Shown: piece after piece, positions 9,927 through 26,351 of the stretch | How positions within the stretch are numbered: the first letter of the stretch is position 1 | How the letters are laid out: every line of letters starts with the position of its first letter | Assembly (NCBI GenBank): GCA_943735955.1 | Contig: OX030956.1 | Span: 10,997,444 to 11,061,443 of the forward strand | Source of the DNA: Piscicola geometra | Lineage: Eukaryota > Annelida > Clitellata > Hirudinida > Piscicolidae | Direction of reading: 5' to 3' | Length of the DNA: 64,000 bases | Translations under genes and position numbers: made by a program | Notes under the pieces: model-generated | The model's database searches: none | What the model was told of the DNA's origin: nothing | The model's input: the letters and a program-made list of their open reading frames with translations, nothing else

Positions 9927-10942
9927 TCACCATCTCCCATTGCACGAGGCACAGCAGATAGAGTTGGTGTAGTATCTTAGGCAATCGTAAGGAAAATGAA
10001 GGACATGGTTGGGACACCGGAAATCGTGGTCTTTGCAGAGAACTTGAAAGAATTACATTTTATAAATTATTTTTCATAAGAAATAATTTCCGCTTTCAAT
10101 TTCTAATAATTGATTTTGAAAAGTTTAGTAACAAACTTGAGTTTGCTTTATAAGCCTCTATCAAAAAACTACAGAAAGTGTTTATATGATTTATAGGAAT
10201 TAATAAACCAATAAAAAAAGACAGAAATAACATACTGGTAGGCTTTCGAGCCTCTGTGGCACACTTGTTGCAACAGTTATTCTTCATATAATACAGGTTA
10301 CAGCTGTATTGTGACATGCTACATTCTGGCAGCTAAAAAAGACAAAAGCAAGTTTCTTAGAGAGATAACAATGAGTAATTTCAATTATTAACGGTTACAA
10401 ATTTTTTCTAACAAAATATCGTTAATAAATAATAATCTCTTTGAATTTGTTTTCCCCAAACATGACTTACATCCTCGCTAAAGCATCCGTTGGCGTTTTG
10501 GACACATGTTGAGCAACAAATAAGTCTGTTCACTTCGTATAAACAAACGCCCTTAGTGCACCAATTGGCTTTGTCTCCATACGGACAAGCTGTTGAGATG
10601 GTTTAGAGCATTCACAAATAGTATATATATTATTAATAATACAATATTAGTTTGCACATTTATACATTTTATCTTTCTATTCGCAATTTATTTTATTTAA
10701 TTGTTATTTATAATAAATGAATTTTATTCAATTGTTGGTTCTGTTGAACGCAAATTCCTCACTGGCACTCGAGTTTGCCTTGATATCCGCGCACGTTTTG
10801 CAGCAAAGATCAGCAACTTTTGCATTGTAACAGAGGTACTTGTAATGACTCTTCACCAGAGAACACGTCAAGTTGGCGATGTCATAGTTGTCAACGTCGT
10901 AGCTTAGGAACGTTGTAGTGTCTCCATACGGACATTCGCTTG
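9927..10942 (-). pseudogene. O1: orphan 3' cassette, exons 13-16 (four PLAC-type modules)
   Basis: Exons 10763-10942, 10471-10589, 10236-10332 and 9927-10042 match G6 exons 13-16 in length and phase (180, 119, 97, 116) with intact splice sites and stop. They encode modules with CCKTC, CCSTC, CCNKC and CCASC signatures. Upstream of exon 13 the G6-type intron 12 runs into a (TA)n tract and the LINE, so exons 1-12 are missing and no start codon or promoter is seen. It is either a 3' fragment left by duplication or an alternative cassette for G2 transcripts coming from upstream. It lacks the hAT insertion found in O2-O4; the empty site is near 10181-10190. Confidence 0.75.
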
Positions 10943-11069
10943 CTAATTCATAATAACAGAATTTACTTTGAAATTCTTATTTAATTTTTAAGCACAAATT
11001 ATAATTGAGTTATCATTTAATTGATCTTCAAAAATTATGAATTTTTACATAAAATACCCTATAATCAAA

Positions 11070-11072
<3 letters not shown>

Positions 11073-11152
<80 letters not shown>
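11073..11152. repeat. (TA)n microsatellite at O1/LINE junction
   Basis: About 80 bases of pure TA between the O1 intron-12 remnant and the LINE. The four equivalent tracts in the array differ greatly in length (about 80, 189, 207 and 27 bases). The long Ile-Tyr reading frames across them are artefacts. Confidence 0.95.
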
Positions 11153-11155
<3 letters not shown>

Positions 11156-13410
11156 TGGATATAATCGAAGTGTTGTTGTACATCCGTGACAAAATTGAAC
11201 TTAATCGTATACCAACATACGTCAGTGCCAATCTCAATAGGATACCGGTTATTAAAAATTTCAATTGTGAATCCATATATCAAAAAATTGAACAACTTTT
11301 CGACAACAAATTCGACGCCATTATCAACAAACATACACAAGATATACAATAATTAAGTGAGAGTGTATTGAACGTTAACAACCAATTGTATAATTTAAAA
11401 AATATATTTGAACAAACGTTGAATAAATTAAAAAGTAAGTAAAATACTCGGCTATGGTCTGAATTAATTCAAAGTCCAAATCCGAACAACAACAACAACA
11501 ACAATAGTAATGTGCAGCATAACAGTATCAATAACAATAAGAATGCTGACGGAGTTAATCCAAACAAACGAAGTAGAGCTTCAACATCAGAACAAGAGCT
11601 TTTTCCACATATTCCCAACTATAACTCTACTGAGAACAGTAATACTGTAGGTTCTAATAAACCTCAACCGGGAATAAACCGTAACAGGGTATTTGGCACG
11701 AGAGTCAATTGTTCATTAAAGGCGTCCAAAGTAATAGAAAAGAAAATAGCATATTACGTAGGAAACGTTGGCTTATGCAATAAAAGTTTAATTGAAGAAC
11801 ATTTGAAATCGAACGACATTACTTTTAGCCATTGCTTTCCAGTTTTGCGGAAAAGAAATTCAGAAGTTATTGAAATCGACCAAACAGTAGAATCAACAGC
11901 CTTTAAGATAATTTTGCCAATAAAAGAGCTGAATAAATTAAAAAATCCGGACATATGGCCCAAGTACACGTTTCTTCGTGAATGAGACTTTTCGCTGACT
12001 AACCACAGAAAAAAACCACAGAGGGGAACGATGTGCAAAAATCAACAACCAACAACCATGGCGACAACAAATAGTTTTAACAACGATTCTGAAGAAGACA
12101 TCGTCAGCAATAGTAGCAACAGCATAATATACATTGATAATAACACTGATAATGGAATCAATTTTTATGGCAATTCTGATACTTTCCTCAATGATATTGA
12201 TCCAGATGAAAACTTTCTACAAAATGTCAATGGTGACTGTCTTCTTCTGCTGCATTCATATCAACAGTAGGAGTATAATTAATAAAATTATTGAAATAGG
12301 TACTTTAATTGAATGTTGTAATAATAAATTTAACTTGATTGCTATTACTGAAACATGGTTGCGCGATGAAAATGTTAATTTAATTGATTTGCCTGATTTT
12401 CACTTTGTTTTCAAAAATCGTGTTGATTGTACTGGCGGTGGTGTAGGTTTGTTTATTAACAAACGCTTTAAATATGTTACTAGAGATAATTTGTTTTATT
12501 TATCTCCAACTTTTGAACTACTAGTGGTTGAAATTTTAATTAATAATGTTTCTAGTTGCTTAATATATGTTTTATATCGTCCTCCGAATTCTGATCCTAT
12601 GTTATTCTTAAATTATTTAACTACCCTATTAATAAAACTAAAATTCTGTTCCTCTAAACTTATATAATTCATTGGTGATTTCAATATTGACCTATTAAAT
12701 TATGATTATAAAAATATTTCTGCTCAATTTGCAAACTTAGTTCATTCATTTAATTTTGTTCCCTTAATTTCTATTCCAACACGTGTTTCTAATACTAAAT
12801 CTTCCTTAATTGATAATATTTTCACTAACAATCTGATAACACATAATTCCGGTGTTATCTGCTCATCCTTGACTGACCATTTTCTTGTGTTTACATCTTT
12901 TAAGGTATCTTTCGAAGTTAATTTATCTGATCATAATACTAAATTTTTTAGTTAAAATTGTTACAACATTGCAAAGTTAAACAATTACTTTGCGAATTTT
13001 GACTGGAATCCGATTTGGATTGTTCAGACACTGACACTGCATTTGAATTATTTATCAATATTTTTAAGCAGGCTGTTTCACAATTTTGTTTAGCTACTCA
13101 TAAACCTACTCGCAAGAAAAAACCCTGGATTTCCCAGGGTTTGATCATTTCGTCTGTTACCAAGAATAGACTTTATAAGAGGTTTTTACGGTCTAAATCA
13201 TTATCGGACGAATTTTTATGTAAGAATTACAAAAATATTTTTGTAAATCTGTGTAGAATTTCTGAGAATATGTATTATAATGCGCAATTTAATGAAAATA
13301 GACATAGTGGCAAACGCACTTGGGATTTATTAAAATCATGTATAGGTATGAAAAATACTCAGTCCTATAATAATATGGTGGATAACCAATTGATTAAAGA
13401 CGACTCTACT
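11153..13410 (+). mobile_element. CR1/Jockey-like LINE, 3' deleted (ORF1 + endonuclease part)
   Basis: The ORF1 remnant (11155-11349, then 11512-11982) has an Asn-rich stretch and ends with the typical WPKYTFLRE-type motif. The endonuclease region (about 12134-12960) shows ITETWLRDE, TGGGVGLFINKR, YVLYRPPNSDP, IGDFNIDLL, SSLIDNIF and TDHFLV, all known APE-type endonuclease signatures. An in-frame TAA (12665-12667) just before IGDFN and another at about 12954 kill it. All four copies share the TAA, so it was dead before the duplications. The reverse transcriptase is absent: the sequence joins the middle of the SINE at about 13410. Assignment to CR1/Jockey group is inference. Confidence 0.85.
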
Positions 13411-13547
13411 ATAATGAAAGATCCTAGGTTCAAGTGCAACCAATGCCCTAGTAACCCAAAGGTGCAAATGAAAACATGCAGCCTAAGTGGCCTCGAAGCC
13501 TGTTTGGGTTATAATGCTCGTCATTATTATTATTATTATTATTATTA
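13411..13547 (+). mobile_element. SINE 3' half fused to the LINE by deletion
   Basis: It begins inside the SINE (taatgaaagatcctagg), directly after LINE sequence gactctacta. The A-box half is missing; B-box, body and (ATT)n tail are kept. The same junction is found at 40018 and 51359, so one deletion was copied. Stretch 13548-13762 is the 3' flank of G2 with no gene. Confidence 0.8.
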
Positions 13548-13762
13548 GTCAACGATTTATTTGTTCCGCTCAAATTCCGATACGAATGAAACAATGTAAA
13601 TACTATTGAAATGATCTTTTAAATAGTTTAAAATAATGACCTTCACCAAAGTTTCGCATTTAGAATTCAAGTGTCAAACAAATATTTATATGATCTTTGG
13701 GAGTAATTGCAGTGCTTCCTGGATGCGCAAAAGACTTCAAGGATCCCACTGTCTGAGCAGTT

Positions 13763-16700
13763 TCATCTCCCCTCGCATGAAAGACAGCAACTATCTCGAA
13801 TCATGGAATGCTGGCATTCTGAAGGGCTGTTTGCGATGTACGATTGACACCAAGCACCCTTGTCTTTGCACTCACCTTAAATCAAGAAATTAGTTTAAGT
13901 CGTTTTAATGTACTAAATTGTTTTATTAGATTCAATGTTTTTTTAATAAATAAGCTGGAAAATACCGATAGGCTTTTTTGTAGATTTTTTAGTTGCTTTA
14001 CTCTAGATTTGTTATTAGTATTTTTTGCAGATTTTTTAGTTTTATTGGTAAGTTTTTTATTAGTTTTTCTGGTAGGCTTTTTATCAGTTTTGTTAGTAGG
14101 TTTTTTGGTGGTCTTACTGGCTGTGGTGTAAGTAGTTTTGCTGACAACTTTGTAAGTAGGTTTGCTGACAACTTTGTAAGAAGGTTTACTTCCGTCATTG
14201 TGAGTAAGTTTGCTGGCAGGATTTTTATTCTGCAGAGCACACTTGTTACAGCAATACATCTTCATGTAATCCTGTTCACAGCCGTATGTGTATCCAGTGC
14301 ATTCAGGTTTCTGAACAAAGGTTGGATACCGTTTTTAGGGGGATAAATACGGCTCAAAAGTATACATTAAAAATAATAATGCTCCCAAATTTTAAAAGAA
14401 TTTATTTTTACAATGTAAACCCTCTAAATTTCACAAAAAGAACGTGAAAAATTTCGTTCGAAAGTTTAGCAAAAGTGAGTTAAGCATCTGCGGAACTCAG
14501 TCGAAGGTTAAACCAGTTATTAGATGCTAATTGATTTTCTAAATTCACAAAAACTTTTGAGTTTGTTTCCGAAAAATAACTCACATCATCTGTATAGCAT
14601 CCGTTGGAGTTTTTAACACAGGTTCTGCAACAGACTTCTCTGTTGCCTTCATGACCACAAACATTTCTTTCGCACCAATTTGCTTTATCGCCATAGAGAC
14701 ATTCTGGAAACAAAATCAGTTGAAAAATAATATATTACTTAATAAATACATTAAAAAATTATTTTCTGTTTGCTCAATTATGTTATTCACTCACTTCTCA
14801 ATATAACTTTAAAATATTTTTTAACATATTGTTAAACGTAAATTCTCCACCGGGAGTGGACACATCTTTGAAAGTCCCGCATGTTTTGCAACAGAGATCA
14901 GCAACGTCATTGTTGTAACAGAGACGACTGTAGCTCGTCTTTATCAACGAACAAGATAGTTGCGGTATGTCGTAGTTGAGGTAGGTGGTCACGTCTCCGT
15001 GTCGGCACTCTTTTGCTGATTGGTGGAAACCAATCATTTAAATAACATTTATAGAATAATAATAATTTAAATCTCTTTTTAAAATTCTAAAATTTTCTTA
15101 TTGAATATTTGAAAAAAACTATTGATCAATTTCAACTTTTTTAAAGACTAACGCGTGAAGACGGGAGCGGCAGCGTCGGCGACACAGCGGCCACTGATGC
15201 ACCACATGCGGTCACCACAAGAAGTGCCGTCCAACAGCCTGGAGTTCTTGTACCACAAACACTTATTCGAAACTGGATCGGAACACTTCATGTTCCAGCA
15301 AAAGTCGTCTGGCAAGGCGTTTCCCTGGCGTTTTTGAGTGTTATTGCATTTCTTTGTGCATTTGGCCGAAGTTTAATAAAATTCTATAAATCTCTTGTGG
15401 AAAGGTTTTCTATTTAATATTTTAAAGGCAAACGAGAGACTTTACAATAAAATGAAAGTGGCGTCACCCCGCAGTAGACGGAGCCAGTTCCATGAACCAT
15501 TCGGCATTGGTCCGTCAGAGAGTACTTTTGGCCTGGCTTAGTGGCGAGGTGGGTTCTGCTGTTCATCGGCTGCAACCGGTCAGACGGCTTGTTCAGAAGA
15601 CAGTTCTTGTTATTACTTTAAAGTTATAATTTAATTTTAAATTTATTTTTATTTGGATTCCTAATATGCTTTGTTATTCTTTTTATAAATCATTGTGATT
15701 AGGAGTCATATCTTTAAATTCATTTTACACAAGATCATATTAAAAATAATACGTTTTAAGGCTTATGATGTGGTCGGCAAAGTTCTGAATGCTACAGGGG
15801 GAGAAACTGAATTCATTGTCGGTTTTTCCTGAGCTTCCAATAATTTTCGGAGCCATAATGAACTGGTGCTCAGGCTTGCATGCAGCTGTTTTATCGTGGT
15901 CGGCACCAATGCTGGTTGGTTCAAATGTCTTTAGAGTAAATTAAATGTCAAAATTATATTTTATTTAAAATGGGTAACCTTTTTCAAAATGTAAAATATT
16001 TCAATAAAATTCTCTTCTTTCTTACTTGTGTCCTAATTCATGAGTGGTGGTGTAGATGGTATCGTGCATGCCTTGAATCTTGACCATGCCTGCAGGCTTG
16101 TATGAACAAACTCCCGCCACGGTGGCATAACCAACAGCTGTCCCTGAATCCAGACTGTTCACATTTTTTTAATAGATGAAGTAAAAAAATGCAAGATGTT
16201 ATTTTCCGTGAAAATTTCACATAAAATAAAAAAAAGACTATTTTCTTCAGTGAATATTTCACTGAAGAAAACATGAGGTTTTTGTTATTTTCCGTGAAAA
16301 CCTCATGACGAAACTGTTTTTCATTTTTTTTATATTCATGATAATTTTCAATCAATATTGTAAATTTATTTTTATTTTTTTTAAAATTGTAACCAAAGCC
16401 TTAACCTTTATCCTATTTCCTAACCCTAACCCAACGAATTTTTTCAATTAAAAAAAATTTTAAACCAAAATCCTAATCTTAACCCATAACTCCAACCCTT
16501 AACTATAATTTTAACCCTCACCCCAATCCTCAACCCTAACACCTTACTCTAACCCTTAATCCCATCCCCTAACCCTAACCCGTCGGCGAATCAAACGCAT
16601 CCATCATAATTATTGTGAAAAAAATGTTTTACAATATTTATAATAATTAATTTATCTAAAAATGTTTAAAAAAATAAACTATATTAATATAAAATTCTAC

Positions 16701-19068
16701 TAAATATTTTTTTTAATTTAACAAAAAGTTGGGCTCATCATGAATCGAACTCGGGAGACTCACCGAACAGAACACTAACCCCATATATATATAGTATATA
16801 CTATGACTAACCCTTACACCACAGAAGCTATTTAATTAACTGCGCTCATAAGATTCAAAACTAGAACATTTAAACTTAAATTGTTTAATCTATTTACCGC
16901 ATTTCTTTCATAGCTAACTTTTCTGTATTTTTAGGCATTTCCTAAGTTTAGAAAATTATTTTTTAAAATTCATTTTTACATTTTACAATTTTCACGGAAA
17001 AAACCAAAAAGACTACTTTTCATTCATTTAGCTCTAATCAGCTATAACCGACTAAATGACTAAGTGATAGTCTCGATTCATTAATCCCTCACTTGTAATA
17101 CATGAGGCTGAGATCGAACGACGGCCAATTCACTGCTCTACTTTTCACCTGATTTTTGACCCATTCATCTTGAAGCTTTAGTGCCTCGTCAACGTTTAGT
17201 TGGGTGGAACTGGTTCTCGCCATTGGGTCATTTGTGAAGGGAGATTCTTGCGCAGTCTGTGTCAGGGTAATTGAAAGTTCTCGAAGTTGAAAGATGTTTC
17301 CACATTGGAAAAGAGTTTATAAACTGTTCTCTAATATGAAAGTATTTGAAAATTTCTTTAATACGTGGTTAAAGAAACTATGTATGAAAGATTTAAAAAA
17401 AAAGTTCAATCTTTTTCGCATACCCTGGCGATGTACAAGGCCACCACCTTCGTAGAAAAGGAGAAATCCGGGTGTCTGATTAGCATGAATCTTTCATTTA
17501 CCTTTTTAGAGTAATTTATTAAATAAATAAAAAATGAATTACTAATATAATTGATATAAAGAAAATGGGAAATTTAGTTCTTTCAAAAAGTAATGTGAGG
17601 TCAGATATGCTAGTGAAACGACTTTTGAAGAGTTACTAACAGCGTTCATGACGTGTACGAAGAAGTATTTGATGTGGTCGATGGCGTCATTGGCTTTGTT
17701 ATTGGTGAAGCTCAAAAACCTTTAAAAAAAATTCATTGATTAGTTTTAAATAAACAATTTATGTCTGTATGGGAAAACTAAAAATATTATAGGATACAAA
17801 CAAAGAAAATAAAATTAAACTCTATCCCCTCACCTCAGGTAAGTTGTATAATCAATTATGACCAGAATTTCGACAACAAGATTTTGCTTTCCACTTCGCT
17901 GGTTGCTCACTTGGCCTCCTGCAGAACTTGTTTCGTTGAAAAGGTCAGCCAGTGTTTCATTGCTTGTTGTGGTGGAATCCTCTTTAGACACTAGGTGAGT
18001 TAAAAATTTTGAATTTCTAAATTTTGTAGCTATATATAAAATAATGAAGAAATCCTAAAATACAATCTGAAGTTAAATATTAGAAAAATTAATTTTATTT
18101 TAAATTATCATTTTGTTTTTAGAATTTATTCCATTTTTAATCCATAGATGGTAGGAATAAATGAATTAGTTATATATTATGAATATTTCATTCTTATTAA
18201 AAAATGTTCAGAAACCATCATTTTCAAAGTTGAGGTTTTTGTTTGGCTTGAGTTTGGAAAGCTTGTAGGGCTGTCCGTCTATTGAGAAGTTTTTTTCTTC
18301 TTGCACCCTGTCTCCCAAGGCTTCTTCGTTGTAGTCGGCAGGCATTACGTTGTATTCTTGCTCCTTGTGAGTGAAACTGCCCACCTACAAATTAATAAAA
18401 AAAGCAAAGAATCAAAACGATTCTTTTGGAACTTGGAATCAGTCAGTGTTAAACGCACGTAAGTCGTGAGTTTGGAGGAGGCATTCTTGAATAAGGTGAT
18501 CGTGAACTCAGCTTTGAACTTCTCGTTCTTGTAGAGAGCTGTGTGCTGCAGTAGGAAAATGCCAGATTATTTAAAGAATTACTCAGTAGAAACAACAAAA
18601 GTCTGTTACATTTTTAATGTTCGAAAAAAAGAGTGGAAGCACAGCAAGGATCCTACCTCATGTTTATCGCCTGGGTGCACCACCATTTCTCCATTGCGGT
18701 CATCAGAAATCACCTCGGCATTCTCCACCTCACCTCTCACTTCCTTCAGTTTCAGTTTCAGCGTGAACTTGTCATTGATTGGAATTGCCAGAGTCAATTG
18801 TTTTGGTAAAGAAACTTTCTTCTCTTTCTTGGCGTCTGGATTTTGATATTTAGAGATCGTTTTTAGTAGTAAAAATTCTATTTTATCTTTTTATAAAAAT
18901 TCTATTGAATGCGTTTAAATAATTTTTTATAACAGCAGATGTTTAATCTTTATCTATAAATTTATATATCTAAATTCTAATAGATTTGAACAAACTTTTT
19001 GCAGCAGAACAGGCTACTAGAAGTGCCAATACAATGCATGAAATGCAGTTTATTTTGAATAATTTCAT
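13763..19068 (-). CDS. G2: ADAMTS-like M12B metalloprotease with four PLAC-type modules
   Basis: Exons (minus): 18996-19068, 18657-18835, 18459-18545, 18216-18384, 17834-17990, 17641-17719, 17424-17501, 17093-17256, 16026-16154, 15753-15911, 15468-15615, 15153-15324, 14851-15015, 14585-14703, 14118-14310 and 13763-13875. They total 2,184 nt, a 727-residue product with the domain order described for G5. Differences are small: S/T changes in the first PLAC module and E-to-K choices elsewhere. It is closest to G5, sharing the GCCACCGTGGCG codons in exon 9 and the gtgagtt variant in intron 4. Its 3' neighbour is O1, its 5' neighbour O2. It appears intact; a retained intron 15 would replace the last module with a Lys/Thr-rich tail. 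Confidence 0.87.
16202..17001. mobile_element. Inverted-repeat-bounded insertion in G2 intron 8
   Basis: 800 bp with the same perfect 15-bp inverted ends, hairpin, telomere-like stretch and tRNA-like relic as the G1 copy. It is inherited with the gene duplication, not independently inserted. Confidence 0.55.
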
Positions 19069-19142
19069 TAGAAATTTTTCAATTATTCTTTTAAATGTCA
19101 AGTTTTTTAACTTTTCAACTAAAAAGATGTCTTTTTCTGTAA

Positions 19143-19151
19143 CTTTATATA
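19143..19151 (-). promoter_or_regulatory. TATA box of G2
   Basis: TATATAAAG on the minus strand at the conserved distance (about 75 bases) upstream of the G2 start codon. The surrounding 19069-19819 spacer has no gene. Confidence 0.5.
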
Positions 19152-19819
19152 TACAGTTTTAAAAATTATATTTTATCGAATTTGCCAATGTAAAAAAAGT
19201 ATGAATATTAATTTTTAGGATACCTTTCAAAAACCCACACAAATCTGAGATAAAGTAAATATTCCTTCATTAAATCCACTAATGAGTCTAATAAGATACA
19301 CTCCGGGAATTTTGAAATACTCCTATAAAATCGATAAAATGTAGTTTTTTTTTAAAAAATTCTGAGCGACTTTTTTGATCAAATCATCACTCGATGTAGA
19401 GTGGCATAAGTATTCTTTTAAAATAATTTTCCATCAGATAATTTATTTTATTTCATCGTCGCAGTGAGAGTGAAACCTACTAATTGTATCTTTTTCATAA
19501 TATTTCGTTAGAAACCATGAACTTTGAATTCATTCAACACTCTAGCAATACAATTGAATGTTTTTGTAACGCCCCTGCAGACACTATGAAAAGTAATTTA
19601 TTCACTCGAAACATGTAGATTATTCCAGATATTCCAATGAAGTTCAAAATATTTGGTGAATATAGCATTTTAACCTAATTATAATTGTCTAATTAAAAAA
19701 TAATAATGGCTCTCATCAAAACATACGTTTTAAAAAATTGTTTATGAAAAGTAACTAAAGAATGAATTTATATAGGATTATAATTGAAACAGTTTCGCAC
19801 TGAGAATTCTTTGAAGTCC

Positions 19820-22324
19820 TCACCATCTCCCATTGCACGAGGCACAGCAGAGGGAGTTGGTGTAGTATCTTAGGCAGTCGTAAGGAAAATGAAGGACATG
19901 GTTGGGACACCGGAAATCGTGGTCTTCGCAGAGAACTTGAAAGAATTACATTTTATAAATTATTTTTCATAAGAAATAATTTCCGCTTTCAATTTCTAAT
20001 AATTGATTTTGAAAAGTTTAGTAAAAAACTTGAGTTTGATTTATAAGCCTCTATCAAAAAACTACAGAAAGTGTTTATATGATTTATAGCAGAGGTGCAC
20101 AACCCGCGGCCCTTCGGCCTGTTTGATGCGGCCCCCAGACCACTAGTCCATTTTGGCTATTTGCGGCCCTAACAAAATTGTAAATCGACGCACCCGCCCA
20201 TCTCTTTTTAATTGTACTGTTTGCACTTTCCTAATATAAAACGATTGGTACAACAACAACGAGCGATAATTGAGTTGTTTTAATTTAGTAAGAATGTCAA
20301 AGCGTAAAATTGAAGTAGAAAATCGTTAGTTTAATGAAGAATGGACAAATGCAGCATTTCAACGGAACAGCTTTGGGCCTAATTTGTCGCGAGTCCGTAA
20401 CTGTAATGAAGGACTACAATTGCAAAAGACATTATGAGACCAAACACGCTGCTACGTTTGATGATGTGAAAGGCAAAGCTAGAAAAAATATAATTGATCA
20501 ACTTGTAAAAAGATTGTCATCTGAGCAAAATATTTTTACAAAAAAAGTTAATGAAAATATGACTTTTGTTCGTGCCGGTTGTGCCGTAGCACAGATTATT
20601 GCGCGATTGTCTCGACCATTTACTGATGGTGATTTCGTCAAAAACTGCATGCAAGCCATTTCCAAAGAAGTCTGTCCTGAGAAAACAGACCTGTTCAACA
20701 AAGTGCCATTGTCACGGATGACTTTCCAGCGCCGGATGGTTGATTTATCCAATGACGTTTGCGTGACAAGCTTGCCATTTGCAAGTATTTTTCAATTGCC
20801 TTAGATGAGAGCACGGATAACGTTGACACAGCACAGCTTTTGCTTTTTGTTTGTGCGGTGGATGAGAACTGTAAATTAACTCAGAAATTAGCAGGAATGC
20901 CCTCACTACGTGGACGTACGACTGGTGCAGATATTTTTGGAGGAGTGAAATCTGTTCTTGACGTTCATTGGCCAAAGCTCTGTAGTGTTACTACTGACGG
21001 TGCACCCGCCATGACTGGTAAAGAATTAGGACTTGTTGCTCATCTGCGATCACATTTGCGAGACTTAGAAATTCCTACAGACACCATCCACGCATACCAC
21101 TTCATCATACATCAAGAGTCACTGTGTACACGAGTCATTAATTTTGATAATGTTATGAAATTTGTTTTTAAATACGAACAAAAGGACTTAACCATCGACA
21201 ATTCAGATCATTTCTTGAAAACATTGAGTCAGAATATCGTGACATACCATATCACTCTGATGTAAGGTGGTTGAGTCGAGGAAAAGTTCTAACTAGATTT
21301 GTTGAGTTACGAAACGAAATCTGTGAATTCCTTGTAAATAACGTTATTTTTTTTTATGACATTTATTAAAAACTTGCATTCTTTGAGTTTTTTTAAAATT
21401 TAGTTATTCATACATGTTTAAATAACGTTATTTTTTTTAATGACATTTATTTAAAACTTGCATTCTTTGAGTTGTTTTATTGTGTCCTCTATGTGCACGC
21501 TGATGCGGCCCTTGGCGCCCGGGACTCAGTAATTTTGGCCCTCAGGCTGAAAAAGGTTGTGCACCCCTGATTTATAGGAATTAATAAACCAATAAAAAAA
21601 GGACAGAAATAACATACTGGTAGGCTTTCGAGCCTCTATGGCACACTTGTTGCAACAGTTATTCTTCATATAATACAGGTTACAGCTGTATTGTGACATG
21701 CTACATTCTGGCAGCTAAAAAAGACAAAAGCAAGTTTCTTAGAGAGATAACAATGAGTAATTTCCATTATTAACGGTTACAAATTTTTTCTAACAAAATA
21801 TCGTTAATAAATAATAATCTCTTTGAATTTGTTTTTCCCAAACATTACTTACATCCTCGCTAAAGCATCCGTTGGCGTTTTGGACACATGTTGAGCAACA
21901 AATAAGTCTGTTCACTTCGTATAAACAAACGCCCTTAGTGCACCAATTGGCTTTGTCTCCATACGGACAAGCTGTTGAGATGGTTTAGAGCATTCACAAA
22001 TAGTATATATATTATTAATAATACAATATTAGTTTGCACATTTATACATTTTATCTTTCTATTCGCAATTTATTTTATTTAATTGTTATTTATAATAAAT
22101 GAATTTTATTCAATTGTTGGTTCTGTTGAACGCAAATTCCTCACTGGCACTCGAGTTTGCCTTGATATCCGCGCACGTTTTGCAGCAAAGATCAGCAACT
22201 TTTGCATTGTAACAGAGGTACTTGTAATGACTTTCCACCAGAGAACACGTCAAGTTGGCGATGTCATAGTTGTCAACGTCGTAGCTTAGGAACGTTGTAG
22301 TGTCTCCATACGGACATTCGCTTG
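19820..22324 (-). pseudogene. O2: orphan 3' cassette, exons 13-16, intron 15 carries hAT
   Basis: Exons 22145-22324, 21853-21971, 21618-21714 and 19820-19935, phase and length as in G6. The hAT element (20090-21569) sits in the intron between exons 15 and 16, so the exons remain intact and spliceable in principle. O2-O4 share coding variants (CAIEA in exon 15, NSLCC in exon 16) that distinguish them from O1 and G6. No exons 1-12 or promoter are present. Confidence 0.75.
20090..21569 (+). mobile_element. hAT-family DNA transposon (decayed, GTF2IRD2/Charlie-like), TSD ATTTATAG
   Basis: Ends CAGAGGTGCACAACC ... GGTTGTGCACCCCTG are inverted repeats. The 8-bp target duplication ATTTATAG (20082-20089, 21570-21577) is the hAT length. 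The transposase remnant starts MSKRKIEVENR at 20295 and hits a stop at once, continues as a BED-finger-like RHYETKHA, then FSIALDESTDN and VTTDGAPAMTGK, and after a frameshift [11 protein letters not shown]. These are established hAT transposase motifs. The C-terminal dimerisation part is missing, replaced by a 50-bp direct duplication (about 21336-21465). Non-functional. Confidence 0.9.
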
Positions 22325-22455
22325 CTAATTCATGATAACAGAATTAACTTTGAAATTCTTAATTAATTTTTTAGCACAAATTATAATTGAGTTATCATTT
22401 AATTGATCTTCAAAAATTATGAATTTTTACATAAAATACCCTATAATCAAAAATA

Positions 22456-26351
<3,896 letters not shown>

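Noticed and set aside
20334..21265. Domesticated hAT-derived host gene
   Set aside because: Start region hits an immediate stop, the frame shifts at least twice, the C-terminal domain is missing and no host promoter or introns are visible.
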